This document shows, piece after piece, positions 25,178 to 34,996 of a stretch of 52,070 nt of DNA. Source of the stretch: an uncultured Ruminococcus sp. (GTDB lineage: Bacteria; Bacillota; Clostridia; Oscillospirales; Ruminococcaceae). The stretch is taken from assembly GCA_949291125.1 (NCBI GenBank), contig CASEUJ010000029.1, positions 1-52,070 on the forward strand, in the 5' to 3' direction. A program made the translations under genes and the position numbers. Within the stretch, counting starts at the first letter, position 1, and the number at the start of each line of letters is the position of its first letter. The notes under the pieces were generated by a model. The model was not told the origin of the DNA. It saw nothing but the letters and a program-made list of their open reading frames with translations, and searched no databases.

Positions 25178-26146
25178 TTATTGACAACAGCAACCCTTGT
25201 TTTTCTCCGAAAATGCCTTTTTGGCGACAGCCGCAATATTTGTGCTATCCAGACCAAACTCCTTGAGCAGTTCCGCTGCCGGACCAGAGTGCCCATATTC
25301 GTCATTCACGCCAATGCGTACCACCGGAACCGGACAGCAGGAAGTCACAGTTTCTGCCACTGCGCCTCCCAAACCCCCGATCACGCTGTGTTCTTCCACA
25401 GTGACCAGAAGCCCTGTTTCAGAGGCTGCCTTGCAGATTAGCTCAGTGTCGAGCGGTTTAATGGTATGAATATTGAGTACTCTCGCATGGATGCCCTCAG
25501 CTTCCAGCATTTCTGCCGCCTTAAGGGACTCTGATACCATCAGACCAGTGGCTACGATTGTCAAATCATTGCCTTCGCGCAGCGTCAGTCCCTTACCAAT
25601 CTCGAATTGATATGTTGCCGGATCATTGAAAATCGGCGCAGCCAGTCTGCCGAATCGCAGGTATACTGGTCCTTCGTGCTGGATTGCAGCTTCTACTGCC
25701 GCCTTCGCTTCCACATCATCCGCCGGATTCAAAATCGTCATACCCGGAATCGTGCGCATCAGCGCAATATCTTCGTTACACTGGTGCGTTGCACCATCTT
25801 CACCGACAGAAATGCCGGCATGCGTTGCACCGATCTTTACATTCAGATGTGGATATCCAATCGAATTGCGGACGATCTCATACGCTCTGCCTGCCGCGAA
25901 CATCGCAAATGTGCTGGCGAACGGAATCTTTCCCGTAGTTGCAAGGCCGGCAGCCACGCCCATCATATTCGCCTCGGCAATGCCACAGTCAAAGAACCGT
26001 TCCGGATATGCCTTCTTGAAAATGCCGGTCTTGGTTGCAGCAGCTAGGTCTGCGTCCAATACCACCAATTCCGGATACTTGTCCGCCAGATCGCGGAGTG
26101 CTTCTCCATAGCTTTCTCTTGTCGCTTTTTTCTGCATCTCTGCCAT
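25178..26146 (-). CDS. Transketolase C-terminal subunit
   Basis: The 322-residue second half of a split transketolase: pyrimidine-binding domain (AAGLATTGKIPFASTFAMFA, with SVGEDGATHQ) and C-terminal domain. With the N-subunit it moves two-carbon units between sugar phosphates in the non-oxidative pentose phosphate pathway. The C-terminus has an unusual KGCCCQ ending. The gene begins three bases after the N-subunit stop, so the halves should be made together. Confidence 0.95.
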   Translation of the reverse strand: MAEMQKKATRESYGEALRDLADKYPELVVLDADLAAATKTGIFKKAYPERFFDCGIAEANMMGVAAGLATTGKIPFASTFAMFAAGRAYEIVRNSIGYPHLNVKIGATHAGISVGEDGATHQCNEDIALMRTIPGMTILNPADDVEAKAAVEAAIQHEGPVYLRFGRLAAPIFNDPATYQFEIGKGLTLREGNDLTIVATGLMVSESLKAAEMLEAEGIHARVLNIHTIKPLDTELICKAASETGLLVTVEEHSVIGGLGGAVAETVTSCCPVPVVRIGVNDEYGHSGPAAELLKEFGLDSTNIAAVAKKAFSEKNKGCCCQ

Positions 26147-26149
26147 CGT

Positions 26150-26989
26150 TTAGCCCTCCAGTTCTTTCAGCTGGGCAGAAAGCTCTGCCATTGCCTGCTT
26201 ATATTCTGCATCATTCGGTGCCTTGCCGTGCCAGCCAACCTGATTTTCCATGAAGGAAACGCCCTTGCCCTTCGTGCTTTCCTGGATGATCGCAACCGGC
26301 TTTCCGACAATGGTCTCTGCCTCTTGGAATGCCTTTTCAATCGAATCGAAGTCATGCGCATCCATGCGAATCACATGCCAACCGAATGCTTCAAACTTCT
26401 CTGGAATCGGCTCAGGCGAGCAGACTTCAGCGATCTTTCCATCAATCTGCAACCCATTATGATCCACAATAGCAATGAGCGAATCAAGGCGATAATGCGC
26501 CGCGAACATGGCTGCTTCCCAGACCTGTCCCTCTTCAATCTCGCCGTCACCTAAAATGGCGTACACTTTGTATGCAGCATTGTCCATTTTGGCAGCAAGC
26601 GCCATGCCACATGCTGCAGAAATTCCCTGTCCGAGCGAGCCACTCGACATATCCACGCCCGGAATATGAATGCACGGATGTCCCTGAAGCAGTGCACCGA
26701 TATGGCGCAAAGACTTCAATTCTTCCTTCGGGAAAAAGCCGCGCTCCGCCAATGCAGAATAGAGTGCCGGAGCGCAGTGACCTTTCGACAGCACCAGACG
26801 ATCCCGGTCTGCCATATCCGGATTCTGCGGATCCACATGCATCTTTGCAAAATACAGATAGGTCAACGTATCGCAGATCGAAAGCGATCCACCCGGATGA
26901 CCGGATTTTGCATGATAGGTCCCCTCAATCACTCCCATTCTCACGCGACAGGCAGTCGCCTGCAGTTGCTTCTTTGTCATTTCATCCAT
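26150..26989 (-). CDS. Transketolase N-terminal subunit
   Basis: The 279-residue thiamine diphosphate-binding half of a split transketolase. It has GTYHAKSGHPGGSLS, the ThDP motif GDGEIEEGQVWEAAMFA through IVDHNGLQIDG, and the substrate region VDMSSGSLGQGISAA. Split transketolases are common in Clostridia. It follows the HAD gene by about 18 bases. Confidence 0.95.
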   Translation of the reverse strand: MDEMTKKQLQATACRVRMGVIEGTYHAKSGHPGGSLSICDTLTYLYFAKMHVDPQNPDMADRDRLVLSKGHCAPALYSALAERGFFPKEELKSLRHIGALLQGHPCIHIPGVDMSSGSLGQGISAACGMALAAKMDNAAYKVYAILGDGEIEEGQVWEAAMFAAHYRLDSLIAIVDHNGLQIDGKIAEVCSPEPIPEKFEAFGWHVIRMDAHDFDSIEKAFQEAETIVGKPVAIIQESTKGKGVSFMENQVGWHGKAPNDAEYKQAMAELSAQLKELEG

Positions 26990-27007
26990 GCTCTAAACCT
27001 CCAAATT

Positions 27008-27823
27008 CTAAGTTTCATCCGCCATGATCCGATCAATCAACTCAGCAATTGCGTGCGTATCGCACGAATTTACAAGCTGTATATCTGCCACTTCCTTGAC
27101 ACAGGGCTGTGCATTGGAAGGACATGCACTAATGTCAGCCTCTTCCAGCATTTCCAGATCGTTGTCAAAATCGCCAGCTGCCACAATCCGCCAGCCTTCC
27201 ATACTGCAAAGCTTCCGGTATTTTTGCAGCGCACTGCCCTTGGTAGCACCCTTTGGCAGAGCCTCATAAAAATGTGCCTCGGACTGAACAAAATCCGCAC
27301 AATCCCACGCCTGTTTCTGGAAAAATGCAATCAGATTTGGCATCTGATCTGCCGCAATCGCAAACAACACTTTTAACCAATCCCCCTTTGGGATCTCCTC
27401 TGGTTCCATCAGAATCGGCTCTACTTTGCAAATGTCGAGATGCATCTGTTCATACTCTGTCATCCGTGAAACATATGTCTGCGTCGGGCGCAAAATCTCT
27501 GCCGAAACCTCTGGAAATGCATCCAGTACCGACCGTGTAATCTGTATCGCTTCATCAGGCAGCGCCGTCATGTCCAGCATTTTTTTTGCGGCAATATCAT
27601 ATATCACTGCGCCATTGAACAGGATACACGGCGCATCCGGGTGGAGCAATCCCAGATACTGCTGTGCCGCCTGTAACGTACGCCCGGTTGCAATGGTAAA
27701 CGTTCCACCTGATGCACGAAATCGTGCAATTGCTTCCACATCCTCCGGTGCAAGGCACTTATTCGATGGTAAAAGCGTACCATCGAGATCAGTGACCAAC
27801 AGGGTATGTTCTAAAGATTTCAT
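27008..27823 (-). CDS. HAD-family (Cof-type) phosphatase
   Basis: A 271-residue haloacid dehalogenase-type hydrolase with motif I LVTDLDGTLLPSN (nucleophile Asp), motif II TIATGR, the Lys of motif III in KGATKGSAL, and motif IV AAGDFDNDLEML, with a type IIB cap between. Cof-type enzymes dephosphorylate sugar phosphates, cofactors or FMN; the substrate is not evident. It overlaps the rluD-type gene by four bases. Confidence 0.9.
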   Translation of the reverse strand: MKSLEHTLLVTDLDGTLLPSNKCLAPEDVEAIARFRASGGTFTIATGRTLQAAQQYLGLLHPDAPCILFNGAVIYDIAAKKMLDMTALPDEAIQITRSVLDAFPEVSAEILRPTQTYVSRMTEYEQMHLDICKVEPILMEPEEIPKGDWLKVLFAIAADQMPNLIAFFQKQAWDCADFVQSEAHFYEALPKGATKGSALQKYRKLCSMEGWRIVAAGDFDNDLEMLEEADISACPSNAQPCVKEVADIQLVNSCDTHAIAELIDRIMADET

Positions 27824-28752
27824 CCTACCCCTCCTATTTCTGCGCCAAGTCCGCGCAACACCTTTGTGAAATAATCCGGCAGTGGACTTTCAAATTCGAG
27901 ATACGCACCTGTTGTCGGATGTACAAATCCGATCTTTGCTGCGTGCAAACATTGCCCTGTGATACCAGGATATGCCTTTCCATATACAGAATCACCCAGC
28001 ACCGGATGGCCCAAGTACGCCAGATGTACTCGAATCTGGTGCGTGCGTCCTGTTTCCAACCGTAGCCGCAGATAAGATGCCTTTTGATATGCAGCAAGCA
28101 CCTCATAGTGTGTCACTGCCGGTTTTGAATTTTTTTCTGTAACGCACATTTTCTTACGGTCAACAGGATGTCGACCGATCGGCGCAGAGATCGTCCCAGT
28201 TTGCGCTTTGAAATATCCCATTGCAGCTGCCCGATACTCCCGCGTAAAAGAATGCGCCTGAATTTGCGCGGAGAGTGACTGATGTGCCCGGTCATTTTTG
28301 GCGACCATAAGCAATCCACTGGTATCCCGATCAATGCGATGCACAATACCCGGTCGGATCGTACCATTGATCCCGGAAAGCCGGTCACCACAGTGATAAA
28401 GTAGTGCATGCACCAGCGTCCCTGTAGCATGTCCCGGAGCAGGATGTACTACCATTCCTTTCGGCTTATTCACCACCAGCAGGTCATCATCCTCATAAAC
28501 AATGTCCAAGGGTATATTTTCCGGGATGAGTTCTAATGGTTCCGGGTCTGGTAATATCACCTGTATCATTTCGCCACCGCGTAGCCGGTAATTTTTCGCA
28601 ACTGGCTTTGCATTCACCAACACATCACCCTGTTCCATCCGCGTTTGCAGCGCAGAACGCGTGAGTTCCAATGTGTCCTGTGAAACAAGCCACTTATCAA
28701 GACGCTGTCCTGCCGCCGTCTCCGGAACTTGAAAAAACATCGGTTCAGGCAT
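27820..28752 (-). CDS. rluD: RluD-family 23S rRNA pseudouridine synthase
   Basis: Isomerises uridines in 23S rRNA. From the ATG at 28752 (MPEPMFFQVPETAAGQRLDK) it is 310 residues: an N-terminal S4 RNA-binding domain (RLDKWLVSQ to VNAKPVAKNYRL), then the catalytic domain with VVNKPKGMVVHPAPG, the catalytic Asp in HRIDRDTSGLL, and GRTHQIRVH. It overlaps the lspA end by eight bases. RluD is the best guess; RluA/RluB relatives cannot be ruled out. Confidence 0.93.
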   Translation of the reverse strand: MPEPMFFQVPETAAGQRLDKWLVSQDTLELTRSALQTRMEQGDVLVNAKPVAKNYRLRGGEMIQVILPDPEPLELIPENIPLDIVYEDDDLLVVNKPKGMVVHPAPGHATGTLVHALLYHCGDRLSGINGTIRPGIVHRIDRDTSGLLMVAKNDRAHQSLSAQIQAHSFTREYRAAAMGYFKAQTGTISAPIGRHPVDRKKMCVTEKNSKPAVTHYEVLAAYQKASYLRLRLETGRTHQIRVHLAYLGHPVLGDSVYGKAYPGITGQCLHAAKIGFVHPTTGAYLEFESPLPDYFTKVLRGLGAEIGGVG

Positions 28753-29290
28753 CGATCGAATCTCCCATTTCTTTGTTTTCAGGATCTTTAGATTTCGGTG
28801 CAGCATCATGCTTCTTCTCTGGCAAGAAGAAATAGAGCGCCAAAAGCGCCACGCCGATTACAACGCAGCAATCCGCAAAATTGAACACTGCAAATCGGAA
28901 CAGCCGCACTTCGAGATAATCCACCACCAATCCGCCGCGGAACAGTCGATCAATCAGATTGCCGATACCACCTGCGATCACAAGTGTCAATCCCGAAATC
29001 AACAGCTTTGAATGCATCGCATGACGGATCAGATAATAAATGCAAAATGCGATCATGATTGATGTTGAACCGACCAGCACCCAACGCATGCCGGAAAAAC
29101 TGCTGAACACAGCGCCGTCATTTTCCAGATAATGCAGTCCTAAAATATCCAGATCACCAAATTTGATCAAGTCCATCGATTCCACCGGCTGTAAACTGCG
29201 TACCGCCCAAATTTTTAGGAGCTGATCGACCCCAACTAGTAATGCAGATACAACCAGTGCCACAATCCAACCAAATTTATTCCTTCGCAT
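28745..29290 (-). CDS. lspA: Lipoprotein signal peptidase
   Basis: Membrane aspartyl protease that removes signal peptides from lipoproteins. The 181-residue protein starts at the ATG at 29290, one base into the ileS stop. It has four membrane helices and the catalytic pair in GGIGNLIDRLFRG and VFNFADCC; LENDGAVFS is the conserved N-x-G-A-x-F motif. A charged C-terminal tail of about 35 residues is added. Co-transcription with ileS is classic. Confidence 0.96.
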   Translation of the reverse strand: MRRNKFGWIVALVVSALLVGVDQLLKIWAVRSLQPVESMDLIKFGDLDILGLHYLENDGAVFSSFSGMRWVLVGSTSIMIAFCIYYLIRHAMHSKLLISGLTLVIAGGIGNLIDRLFRGGLVVDYLEVRLFRFAVFNFADCCVVIGVALLALYFFLPEKKHDAAPKSKDPENKEMGDSIDA

Positions 29291-32106
29291 CAGCCTTCTG
29301 ATACAACTTTCGCACAGCGCGCGCAAAGTGTCGGATGCGCGGCGTTTTTGCCGACAGAGTCAAGATACATCCAGCAGCGCTCACACTTTTCTCCGGAAGC
29401 ACGTGTTACTGTATAGGTTGTTTCGCCGCCCTCCGCCTTTTCAACATGCACTTCTGAAACAATCAGCACCTTTGCCAATGTATCCGCCGCTTCAGACAGA
29501 ATTGCATACTGTGCTACATCGCCGACAAAAATGGTCACACAAGCTTCAAGCGACTTACCGATCAACTTTTCGCTGCGCTTGAGTTCGAGCTCCTTATTAG
29601 CATCCAGACGAGTCTGATAAATCAGTTCCCACTTTGCCATAAAGCTGTCATCTGCTGCGATACCACTTACCTGTGGCATTTCGTTGAGGAACACGCTCTG
29701 TGCATCATCTGCGGCTGCATGCGGCAGGTACTTCCAAATTTCTTCTGCAGTAAACGAGAGGATCGGTGCGATCAACCGTGTTACCGCACTCAAAATACGA
29801 TACATCGTGGTCTGCGCTGCACGGCGTTCTACTGAATCTTCCTTCTCGCAGTACAGACGATCTTTGATGATATCCAGATAGAAGTTGGAGAGATCTGTTG
29901 TGCAGAAGTTGTGAATAGCATGAAATACCACATGGAAATCAAATGCATCGTAACCGGCATAGACTTTTTCTATGACGCGATCCAAGCGCATCAGTGCCCA
30001 GCGATCCAACTCTAACAGCTGGTCATCCTCTATGCTGTCACGTTCTGGATCAAAGCCATTGCCATTTCCGAGATTCCCCAAAATATAGCGCGCAGTGTTA
30101 CGGATTTTCTTATAGGCATCGGAAAGCTGACCTAAAATTTCCTTCGAAATGCGAATATCCGAATGATAGTCCGAATACGCCACCCAAAGACGAAGGATAT
30201 CTGCGCCATATTTCTGGATAATTTCATCCGGCATCATGCCGTTTCCAAGAGATTTAGACATCTTTCTGCCCTCGCCGTCTACAACCCAGCCATGTGTGCA
30301 GACTGCCTTATATGGTGCTGCTCCCTTATAGACAACCGATGTCAGAAGCGATGACTGAAACCAACCGCGATATTGGTCTGCGCCCTCTAAATAGAGGTCT
30401 GCCGGCCACCGGAGACAATCATATTGTTCCATCACCGCCGAGTGAGAAACGCCACTGTCGAACCAGACATCCATAATGTCATATTCCTTCGTAAATTCCC
30501 GACAGCCGCATTCACACTGTACTTCTGGCGAGAGGAATTCCGACAGTTCCTTTGTCCACCACGCATCTGAACCCTCTTTGCGGAAGAGTGTTGCAATATC
30601 ACGGATGGTCGTATCATTGATAATCGGCTTTTTACAATCTTTACAATAGATAATCGGGATTGGCACACCCCAAGTGCGCTGACGAGAAATGCACCAGTCA
30701 CTGCGGTCGCGTACCATGCCCTTGATGCGATCTTCGCCCCATTCTGGAATCCATTTTACCTGTTCAATGGCTTTGATTGCCTCGTCTTTAAAGCCCTTTA
30801 CGGAGCAGAACCATTGCTCCGTAGCGCGATAGATGATTGGGCTGTGGCAACGCCAACAGTGCGGATACTGGTGGACAATCTTCTGAGTTGCCAGCATTGC
30901 GCCGATTTCAGTAAGTTTTGCTGCAATCGCGCGGTTTGCCTCTGCAGTGTCCATACCAGCAAATTCACCAGCTTCTTCCGTTTGGCATCCCTTTTCATCA
31001 ACGCAAACTAGGATGCCGATATCGTCATAATTCTTGCAGACTTCAAAGTCCTCGACACCATAACCAGGTGCCGTGTGTACGCAGCCAGTACCGCTTTCCA
31101 AGGTAACATGATCGCCCAAAATCACCGGAGACAGACGATCATATAGCGGATGCTTGGTCTGAATGTGTTCCAGTTCACTGCCAAGAAATGTGCCGACAGT
31201 TTCATACTCGCTGATACCGGCAGTCTTCATGGTGTCTGTCACAAGCTGGGTAGCCATGCAGTAGTATTCATCAGCTACCTTCACCAGGGTGTACTCATAC
31301 GCTGGACCAACACAAATCGCCAAGTTGCCAGGAATGGTCCATGTGGTAGTGGTCCAGATAACGAAGTAGACCTGTTCTTTGGCGATACCAAGCTTTTTGA
31401 ACACACCCTTGTCGTCAATTACCTGGAACTTGACATAGATGGAATCGCAGGGATCGTTTTCATATTCGATCTCTGCCTCCGCAAGGGCAGTGTTACAATC
31501 CGGACACCAATAAACCGGTTTCAATCCCTTGTACATGTAGCCGCGCTTTGCCATCTCGCCGAAAATCTCGATCTGACGTGCCTCGTACTCCGGCTTGAGT
31601 GTCAGGTACGGGTCACAATAATGTCCCAAGCTGCCTAGCCGCTTGAACTGTGCCATCTGATTCTTGACATGTTTCATGGCAAAATCCTTACAGTGGCGAC
31701 GCAACTCTACCGGAGAAATGGCGCCATTTTCCACACCGATCGACTTCATTGCCTTTAACTCGATCGGCAGTCCGTGTGTATCCCAACCCGGCACATACGG
31801 TGCACAAAAGCCTGTCATATTCTTATACTTGATGATAAAATCCTTGAGTACCTTATTAAGTGCTGTACCCAGGTGAATCTCGCCGTTGGCGTAAGGCGGA
31901 CCATCGTGAAGAATATACCTCGGCTTGCCGTCGTTTTTCTTCACCATCTGTTCATACAGATCTTCTTCTTCCCATTTTTGCAGAAATTCCGGTTCCCGTT
32001 TCGGCAGATTGCCGCGCATCGGGAAATCGGTTTTTGGCAAATTCAGAGTAGTATTATAATCCTGTGACATATCGCGTCCCGGTTCTGTCGCTGCATTTTT
32101 CGACAA
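29290..32106 (-). CDS. ileS: Isoleucyl-tRNA synthetase
   Basis: Charges tRNA-Ile. The 938-residue class I enzyme has the HIGH-type motif PYANGEIHLGTAL, the editing (CP1) domain, the KMSKS loop GRKMSKSLGNG, and a C-terminal zinc module with CERCWMY and LCARC. The start is given as a TTG at 32106, which has AAAGGAG at good spacing; the ATG at 32070 (MSQDYNTTLNLP) fits many homologues but has a poor ribosome site. No T-box leader could be recognised in the 120-base gap upstream. Confidence 0.96.
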   Translation of the reverse strand: MSKNAATEPGRDMSQDYNTTLNLPKTDFPMRGNLPKREPEFLQKWEEEDLYEQMVKKNDGKPRYILHDGPPYANGEIHLGTALNKVLKDFIIKYKNMTGFCAPYVPGWDTHGLPIELKAMKSIGVENGAISPVELRRHCKDFAMKHVKNQMAQFKRLGSLGHYCDPYLTLKPEYEARQIEIFGEMAKRGYMYKGLKPVYWCPDCNTALAEAEIEYENDPCDSIYVKFQVIDDKGVFKKLGIAKEQVYFVIWTTTTWTIPGNLAICVGPAYEYTLVKVADEYYCMATQLVTDTMKTAGISEYETVGTFLGSELEHIQTKHPLYDRLSPVILGDHVTLESGTGCVHTAPGYGVEDFEVCKNYDDIGILVCVDEKGCQTEEAGEFAGMDTAEANRAIAAKLTEIGAMLATQKIVHQYPHCWRCHSPIIYRATEQWFCSVKGFKDEAIKAIEQVKWIPEWGEDRIKGMVRDRSDWCISRQRTWGVPIPIIYCKDCKKPIINDTTIRDIATLFRKEGSDAWWTKELSEFLSPEVQCECGCREFTKEYDIMDVWFDSGVSHSAVMEQYDCLRWPADLYLEGADQYRGWFQSSLLTSVVYKGAAPYKAVCTHGWVVDGEGRKMSKSLGNGMMPDEIIQKYGADILRLWVAYSDYHSDIRISKEILGQLSDAYKKIRNTARYILGNLGNGNGFDPERDSIEDDQLLELDRWALMRLDRVIEKVYAGYDAFDFHVVFHAIHNFCTTDLSNFYLDIIKDRLYCEKEDSVERRAAQTTMYRILSAVTRLIAPILSFTAEEIWKYLPHAAADDAQSVFLNEMPQVSGIAADDSFMAKWELIYQTRLDANKELELKRSEKLIGKSLEACVTIFVGDVAQYAILSEAADTLAKVLIVSEVHVEKAEGGETTYTVTRASGEKCERCWMYLDSVGKNAAHPTLCARCAKVVSEG

Positions 32107-32169
32107 AACCGCTCCTTTCCTCGAAATAATCTAAGAGCCTATCCGATGCGGCAGACTCCACCTCTTGAA

Positions 32170-32199
32170 ATAAGGGCACAGAAAATTCTCTGCCCTTAT
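32170..32199. terminator. Stem-loop between divIVA and ileS
   Basis: ATAAGGGCA (32170-32178) pairs with TGCCCTTAT (32191-32199), continued by CAGA/TCTC-type pairing. The T run on the minus strand is short (ATTTC), so termination is probably partial. Confidence 0.5.
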
Positions 32200-32225
32200 C
32201 CGCTTTCACAATATTGATTTATTGC

Positions 32226-32855
32226 TCATTCCTTGTCATCCGTATCTTGGAGATCTCCGAACCGCGAATCGTAAGCTCCCTGGATCGCCTTCGCCGAAAA
32301 CTGTGAAGAACCAAGCGAATCCAAAGCCGGCGCACTTTCATCAGCATCAGACGCAGCTACGCCAAATGTATCGTCATCCTCTTCCGGCATCTCTGAAAGC
32401 ATATTCAAGTGATCCTTATACATATCGAACAGAGCCTTCTTAAAATCTGCAACCTGTTTCTTCGCGGCTGCAAGCTTTTCGTGCTCCGCCTCAATTTCCG
32501 CCTCATTTTTCTCAATCAGAGCGTCATGCTGCACCGTCACTTCATCGATCATTGCATCTGCCTTTTCCTTTGCCTTTGCAATGATTTCTTCTGCGCGGTC
32601 ATTGGCATCGTTGATGATACGATGCGCTTCCTTTTGTGCGCCAAGCAGCGCATCCTTGAGCGCATCTTCATCACGCATATATTCGCGCACTTTGTCCGCT
32701 AAGACCTGAATCTTATTATTGCTGTCCTCCAGCTCGCGCTGTGCCAGTTCGACTTCTTCTTCAAGCTTATTCAGAAATTCGTCAATGTCCTCCTGCTTAT
32801 AACCAAACGCCGCCTTTTCAAACCGGAGTTCATGGATCTCACTTGCACTAATCAT
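32226..32855 (-). CDS. divIVA: DivIVA-family cell division protein
   Basis: Coiled-coil protein that binds curved membrane at septa and poles. The 209-residue protein starts at the ATG at 32855 after GAGGAG: ISASEIHELRFEKAAFGYKQ is the lipid-binding N-terminal domain with the FGYK and EDIDEFL pattern. A long coiled coil follows (about 35-160), then a disordered acidic tail. It closes the sepF-ylmH-divIVA division cluster. Confidence 0.94.
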   Translation of the reverse strand: MISASEIHELRFEKAAFGYKQEDIDEFLNKLEEEVELAQRELEDSNNKIQVLADKVREYMRDEDALKDALLGAQKEAHRIINDANDRAEEIIAKAKEKADAMIDEVTVQHDALIEKNEAEIEAEHEKLAAAKKQVADFKKALFDMYKDHLNMLSEMPEEDDDTFGVAASDADESAPALDSLGSSQFSAKAIQGAYDSRFGDLQDTDDKE

Positions 32856-32869
32856 GTGAAAATCTCCTC

Positions 32870-33631
32870 TCATTGATATTTTTGGATCGTGATATGATAT
32901 CTCCCTTTTCGGGTCGTACCGTCTATCGCGTCGAGCCGGAATTTACCGTAGCCGCGAATCGAAAACACGTCCCCGATCTGCATCGAAGCAGAAGGAGTCT
33001 CCACCGTTTCATGTGCGCGCACTAGTTTTCCCTGTCGGATCAGCTGAGATGCTTTTTCACGGCTCAGGTGCGTGACAAATGCGGTCACAGCATCTGCGCG
33101 CAAAGATGCTACTGTACCGCTGTATGCAATCAGATTCTGCTGTGCAGCGAGGCAGACCGGCTGATCATCCGCCACTGAAACACCGACACGTCCAATCTGA
33201 CTAAGTTCTTGCAAAAGAATTGGTACAATATGACTGCACACAAAGATCTGCACGAGCTTTGGCGCAATCAAAATATCGCCGATTAGATCACGCCTGATAT
33301 CACATGCCATCAATGCCCCGAGCACATCCCGATGTCTGAGCATACTTGTCCCACGATGTGAAATAGTCAGACAAGTAATCGGGAAACGTTCCGGCACAGC
33401 AAATGTGGAATCAGGTGCGAAACACAGCATGACACGCGCCGTGTTTTCAGTACCACCCCACGCCATACACACAACGCCGTTTTCCGCCGCAATTTTCTTT
33501 GCCGGAATCTCGTCCTCTTGCGGCAGAAAGTCTGTGAAATACGGACGATTATCTCGATAACTCCGACGCGCCAGATCATGCCAGTGCTGAATCAAAAGCT
33601 GGTGGGCTTTTCGATCTGTTTCACCGTGCAT
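32870..33631 (-). CDS. ylmH: YlmH S4-domain RNA-binding protein
   Basis: A 253-residue YlmH-type protein; the family acts in rescue of stalled ribosomal complexes and sits with sepF and divIVA in Firmicutes. The N-terminal part has YFTDFLPQEDE and AWGGTENTARVMLCFAP. The C-terminal S4 domain runs from REKASQLIRQGKLVRAH to IRGYGKFRLD. It starts six bases after sepF and ends 14 bases before divIVA. Confidence 0.92.
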   Translation of the reverse strand: MHGETDRKAHQLLIQHWHDLARRSYRDNRPYFTDFLPQEDEIPAKKIAAENGVVCMAWGGTENTARVMLCFAPDSTFAVPERFPITCLTISHRGTSMLRHRDVLGALMACDIRRDLIGDILIAPKLVQIFVCSHIVPILLQELSQIGRVGVSVADDQPVCLAAQQNLIAYSGTVASLRADAVTAFVTHLSREKASQLIRQGKLVRAHETVETPSASMQIGDVFSIRGYGKFRLDAIDGTTRKGRYHITIQKYQ

Positions 33632-33637
33632 ATACTG

Positions 33638-34126
33638 TTATACCAAGCCACTGTCCTGTAATTCTCCGACGATATCGTCGCCGTCAAAGCCGACATTCTG
33701 CGGAATGATCAGGAATGTCTGGTTAGCGATCGGACGGATTCTGCCATGCATCGCATAAGCTGCGCCGACCACAAAGTCAATAATTCTACGCTTTTCCTCT
33801 TTGTCGATCGCTTCGAGATTGAGAACAACTGTTTTATTCTGCATCAAAAAATCTGCAACTTTCTTCGAATCCGCCGCATAAGTCGTCGCCTTGACCAAAA
33901 CAACCTGAAACTGCGCCGTTGCCTTGATAGTGGCATAGCGCTCGCTGCGCTTCTCACGATTTCCTTCTTCATAGGAAGACGACGATCTGCTATATCCACT
34001 TGCAGCATTCTCCGAAGATGCTGAAGTTCCAGCCGGCTCTGATTCAGATGCAGTAGTATTCGGTGTCTCCATATCGTCTTCTTCTGCCGGCATAAAGAAA
34101 TTCTTCAAACTATCCATTACGTTCAT
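33638..34126 (-). CDS. sepF: Cell division protein SepF
   Basis: Membrane-associated protein that aligns FtsZ filaments at the septum. The 162-residue protein starts MNVMDSLKNFFMP at the ATG at 34126 behind GGAG, giving the amphipathic membrane-binding helix. A Ser/Glu-rich linker follows, then the core VVLVKATTYAADSKKVADFL to FVVGAAYAMHGRIRPIANQ. Next in line are ylmH and divIVA. Confidence 0.95.
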   Translation of the reverse strand: MNVMDSLKNFFMPAEEDDMETPNTTASESEPAGTSASSENAASGYSRSSSSYEEGNREKRSERYATIKATAQFQVVLVKATTYAADSKKVADFLMQNKTVVLNLEAIDKEEKRRIIDFVVGAAYAMHGRIRPIANQTFLIIPQNVGFDGDDIVGELQDSGLV

Positions 34127-34294
34127 GATTTGCTCCATTCTCCGCACTTGTTAAATATATTGATACGGAATTACGCGTTTTCATTTCATCTGGCATTGCG
34201 AAATCCATACCAGGCCACATCGCGGATAACGTGCGGTGCACGATACGGCCGACTGCATCTACGCCACCTGTGAAAAAGCGGTCAGGATGCCAAT

Positions 34295-34996
34295 TTACAC
34301 ATATTTTCTTGCACCGAACAGCGCGGTGCCAATCCGGACCATTGTCGAGCCATAGCGAATGGCGGCGGCAAAATCACCGGACATTCCCATCGACAAAATC
34401 TCCATATCTATATTATCCATTTTTTTGGATGAAATGTCAAGATAAATTTTCTGCATTTGGAAAAGAAATTTTTCATCGCCCTCAATCGGCGGTATTGTCA
34501 TGAGCCCTTTTACGTGAATATGCGACATCTGACTTATTTCCAACAGCAATTCCTCCAATGCATCGGGGGCAACGCCGCTTTTCGACGCTTCACCGCCAAC
34601 ATTCACTTCTACTAGGACATTCTGTACTTTTCCAATGCGTGTCGCCTGCTTATCGATCTCTGCGGCAAGCCGCACACTATCTACAGAATGGATCAGTTCC
34701 ATATCCTCAACAATATACTTTACCTTGTTGGTCTGCAGATGCCCAATAAAGTGCATCTGCGCATTTGGCAAATAAAACTGTTTTTTCGAAAGATATTCCT
34801 GTACACGATTTTCGCCGAGCACGCGAATTCCGCACTCAATGGCATGATTCACTGCTTCCGGCGCCACAGTTTTGGTCACAGCCATAAATGTGATCTCATC
34901 ATCAGGTTTCCGGTATTTCGCCTTTGCCTCTTCCATTTCATAGAGAATGCGTTTGTAATTTTCATCAATATAAGCAAAGCTAGTTTCCATTTGCAT
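34295..34996 (-). CDS. YggS-family pyridoxal phosphate homeostasis protein
   Basis: A 233-residue fold-III PLP protein (YlmE in Bacillus) that buffers pyridoxal phosphate. PLP is bound by the Lys in FMAVTKTV; other family marks are LGENRVQEYLSKK, HFIGHLQTNKVK and SMGMSGDF. The start is the ATG at 34996 with AGAAGGG upstream, overlapping the previous gene by 17 bases; the ATG at 34990 is also possible. The gap of about 170 bases to sepF holds no gene. Confidence 0.92.
   Translation of the reverse strand: MQMETSFAYIDENYKRILYEMEEAKAKYRKPDDEITFMAVTKTVAPEAVNHAIECGIRVLGENRVQEYLSKKQFYLPNAQMHFIGHLQTNKVKYIVEDMELIHSVDSVRLAAEIDKQATRIGKVQNVLVEVNVGGEASKSGVAPDALEELLLEISQMSHIHVKGLMTIPPIEGDEKFLFQMQKIYLDISSKKMDNIDMEILSMGMSGDFAAAIRYGSTMVRIGTALFGARKYV

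Noticed and set aside
32107-32225. T-box riboswitch before ileS
   Set aside because: The gap is only about 120 bases and the conserved antiterminator sequence AGGGTGG-ACCGCG is not present; GAGGTGGA is only a partial likeness.
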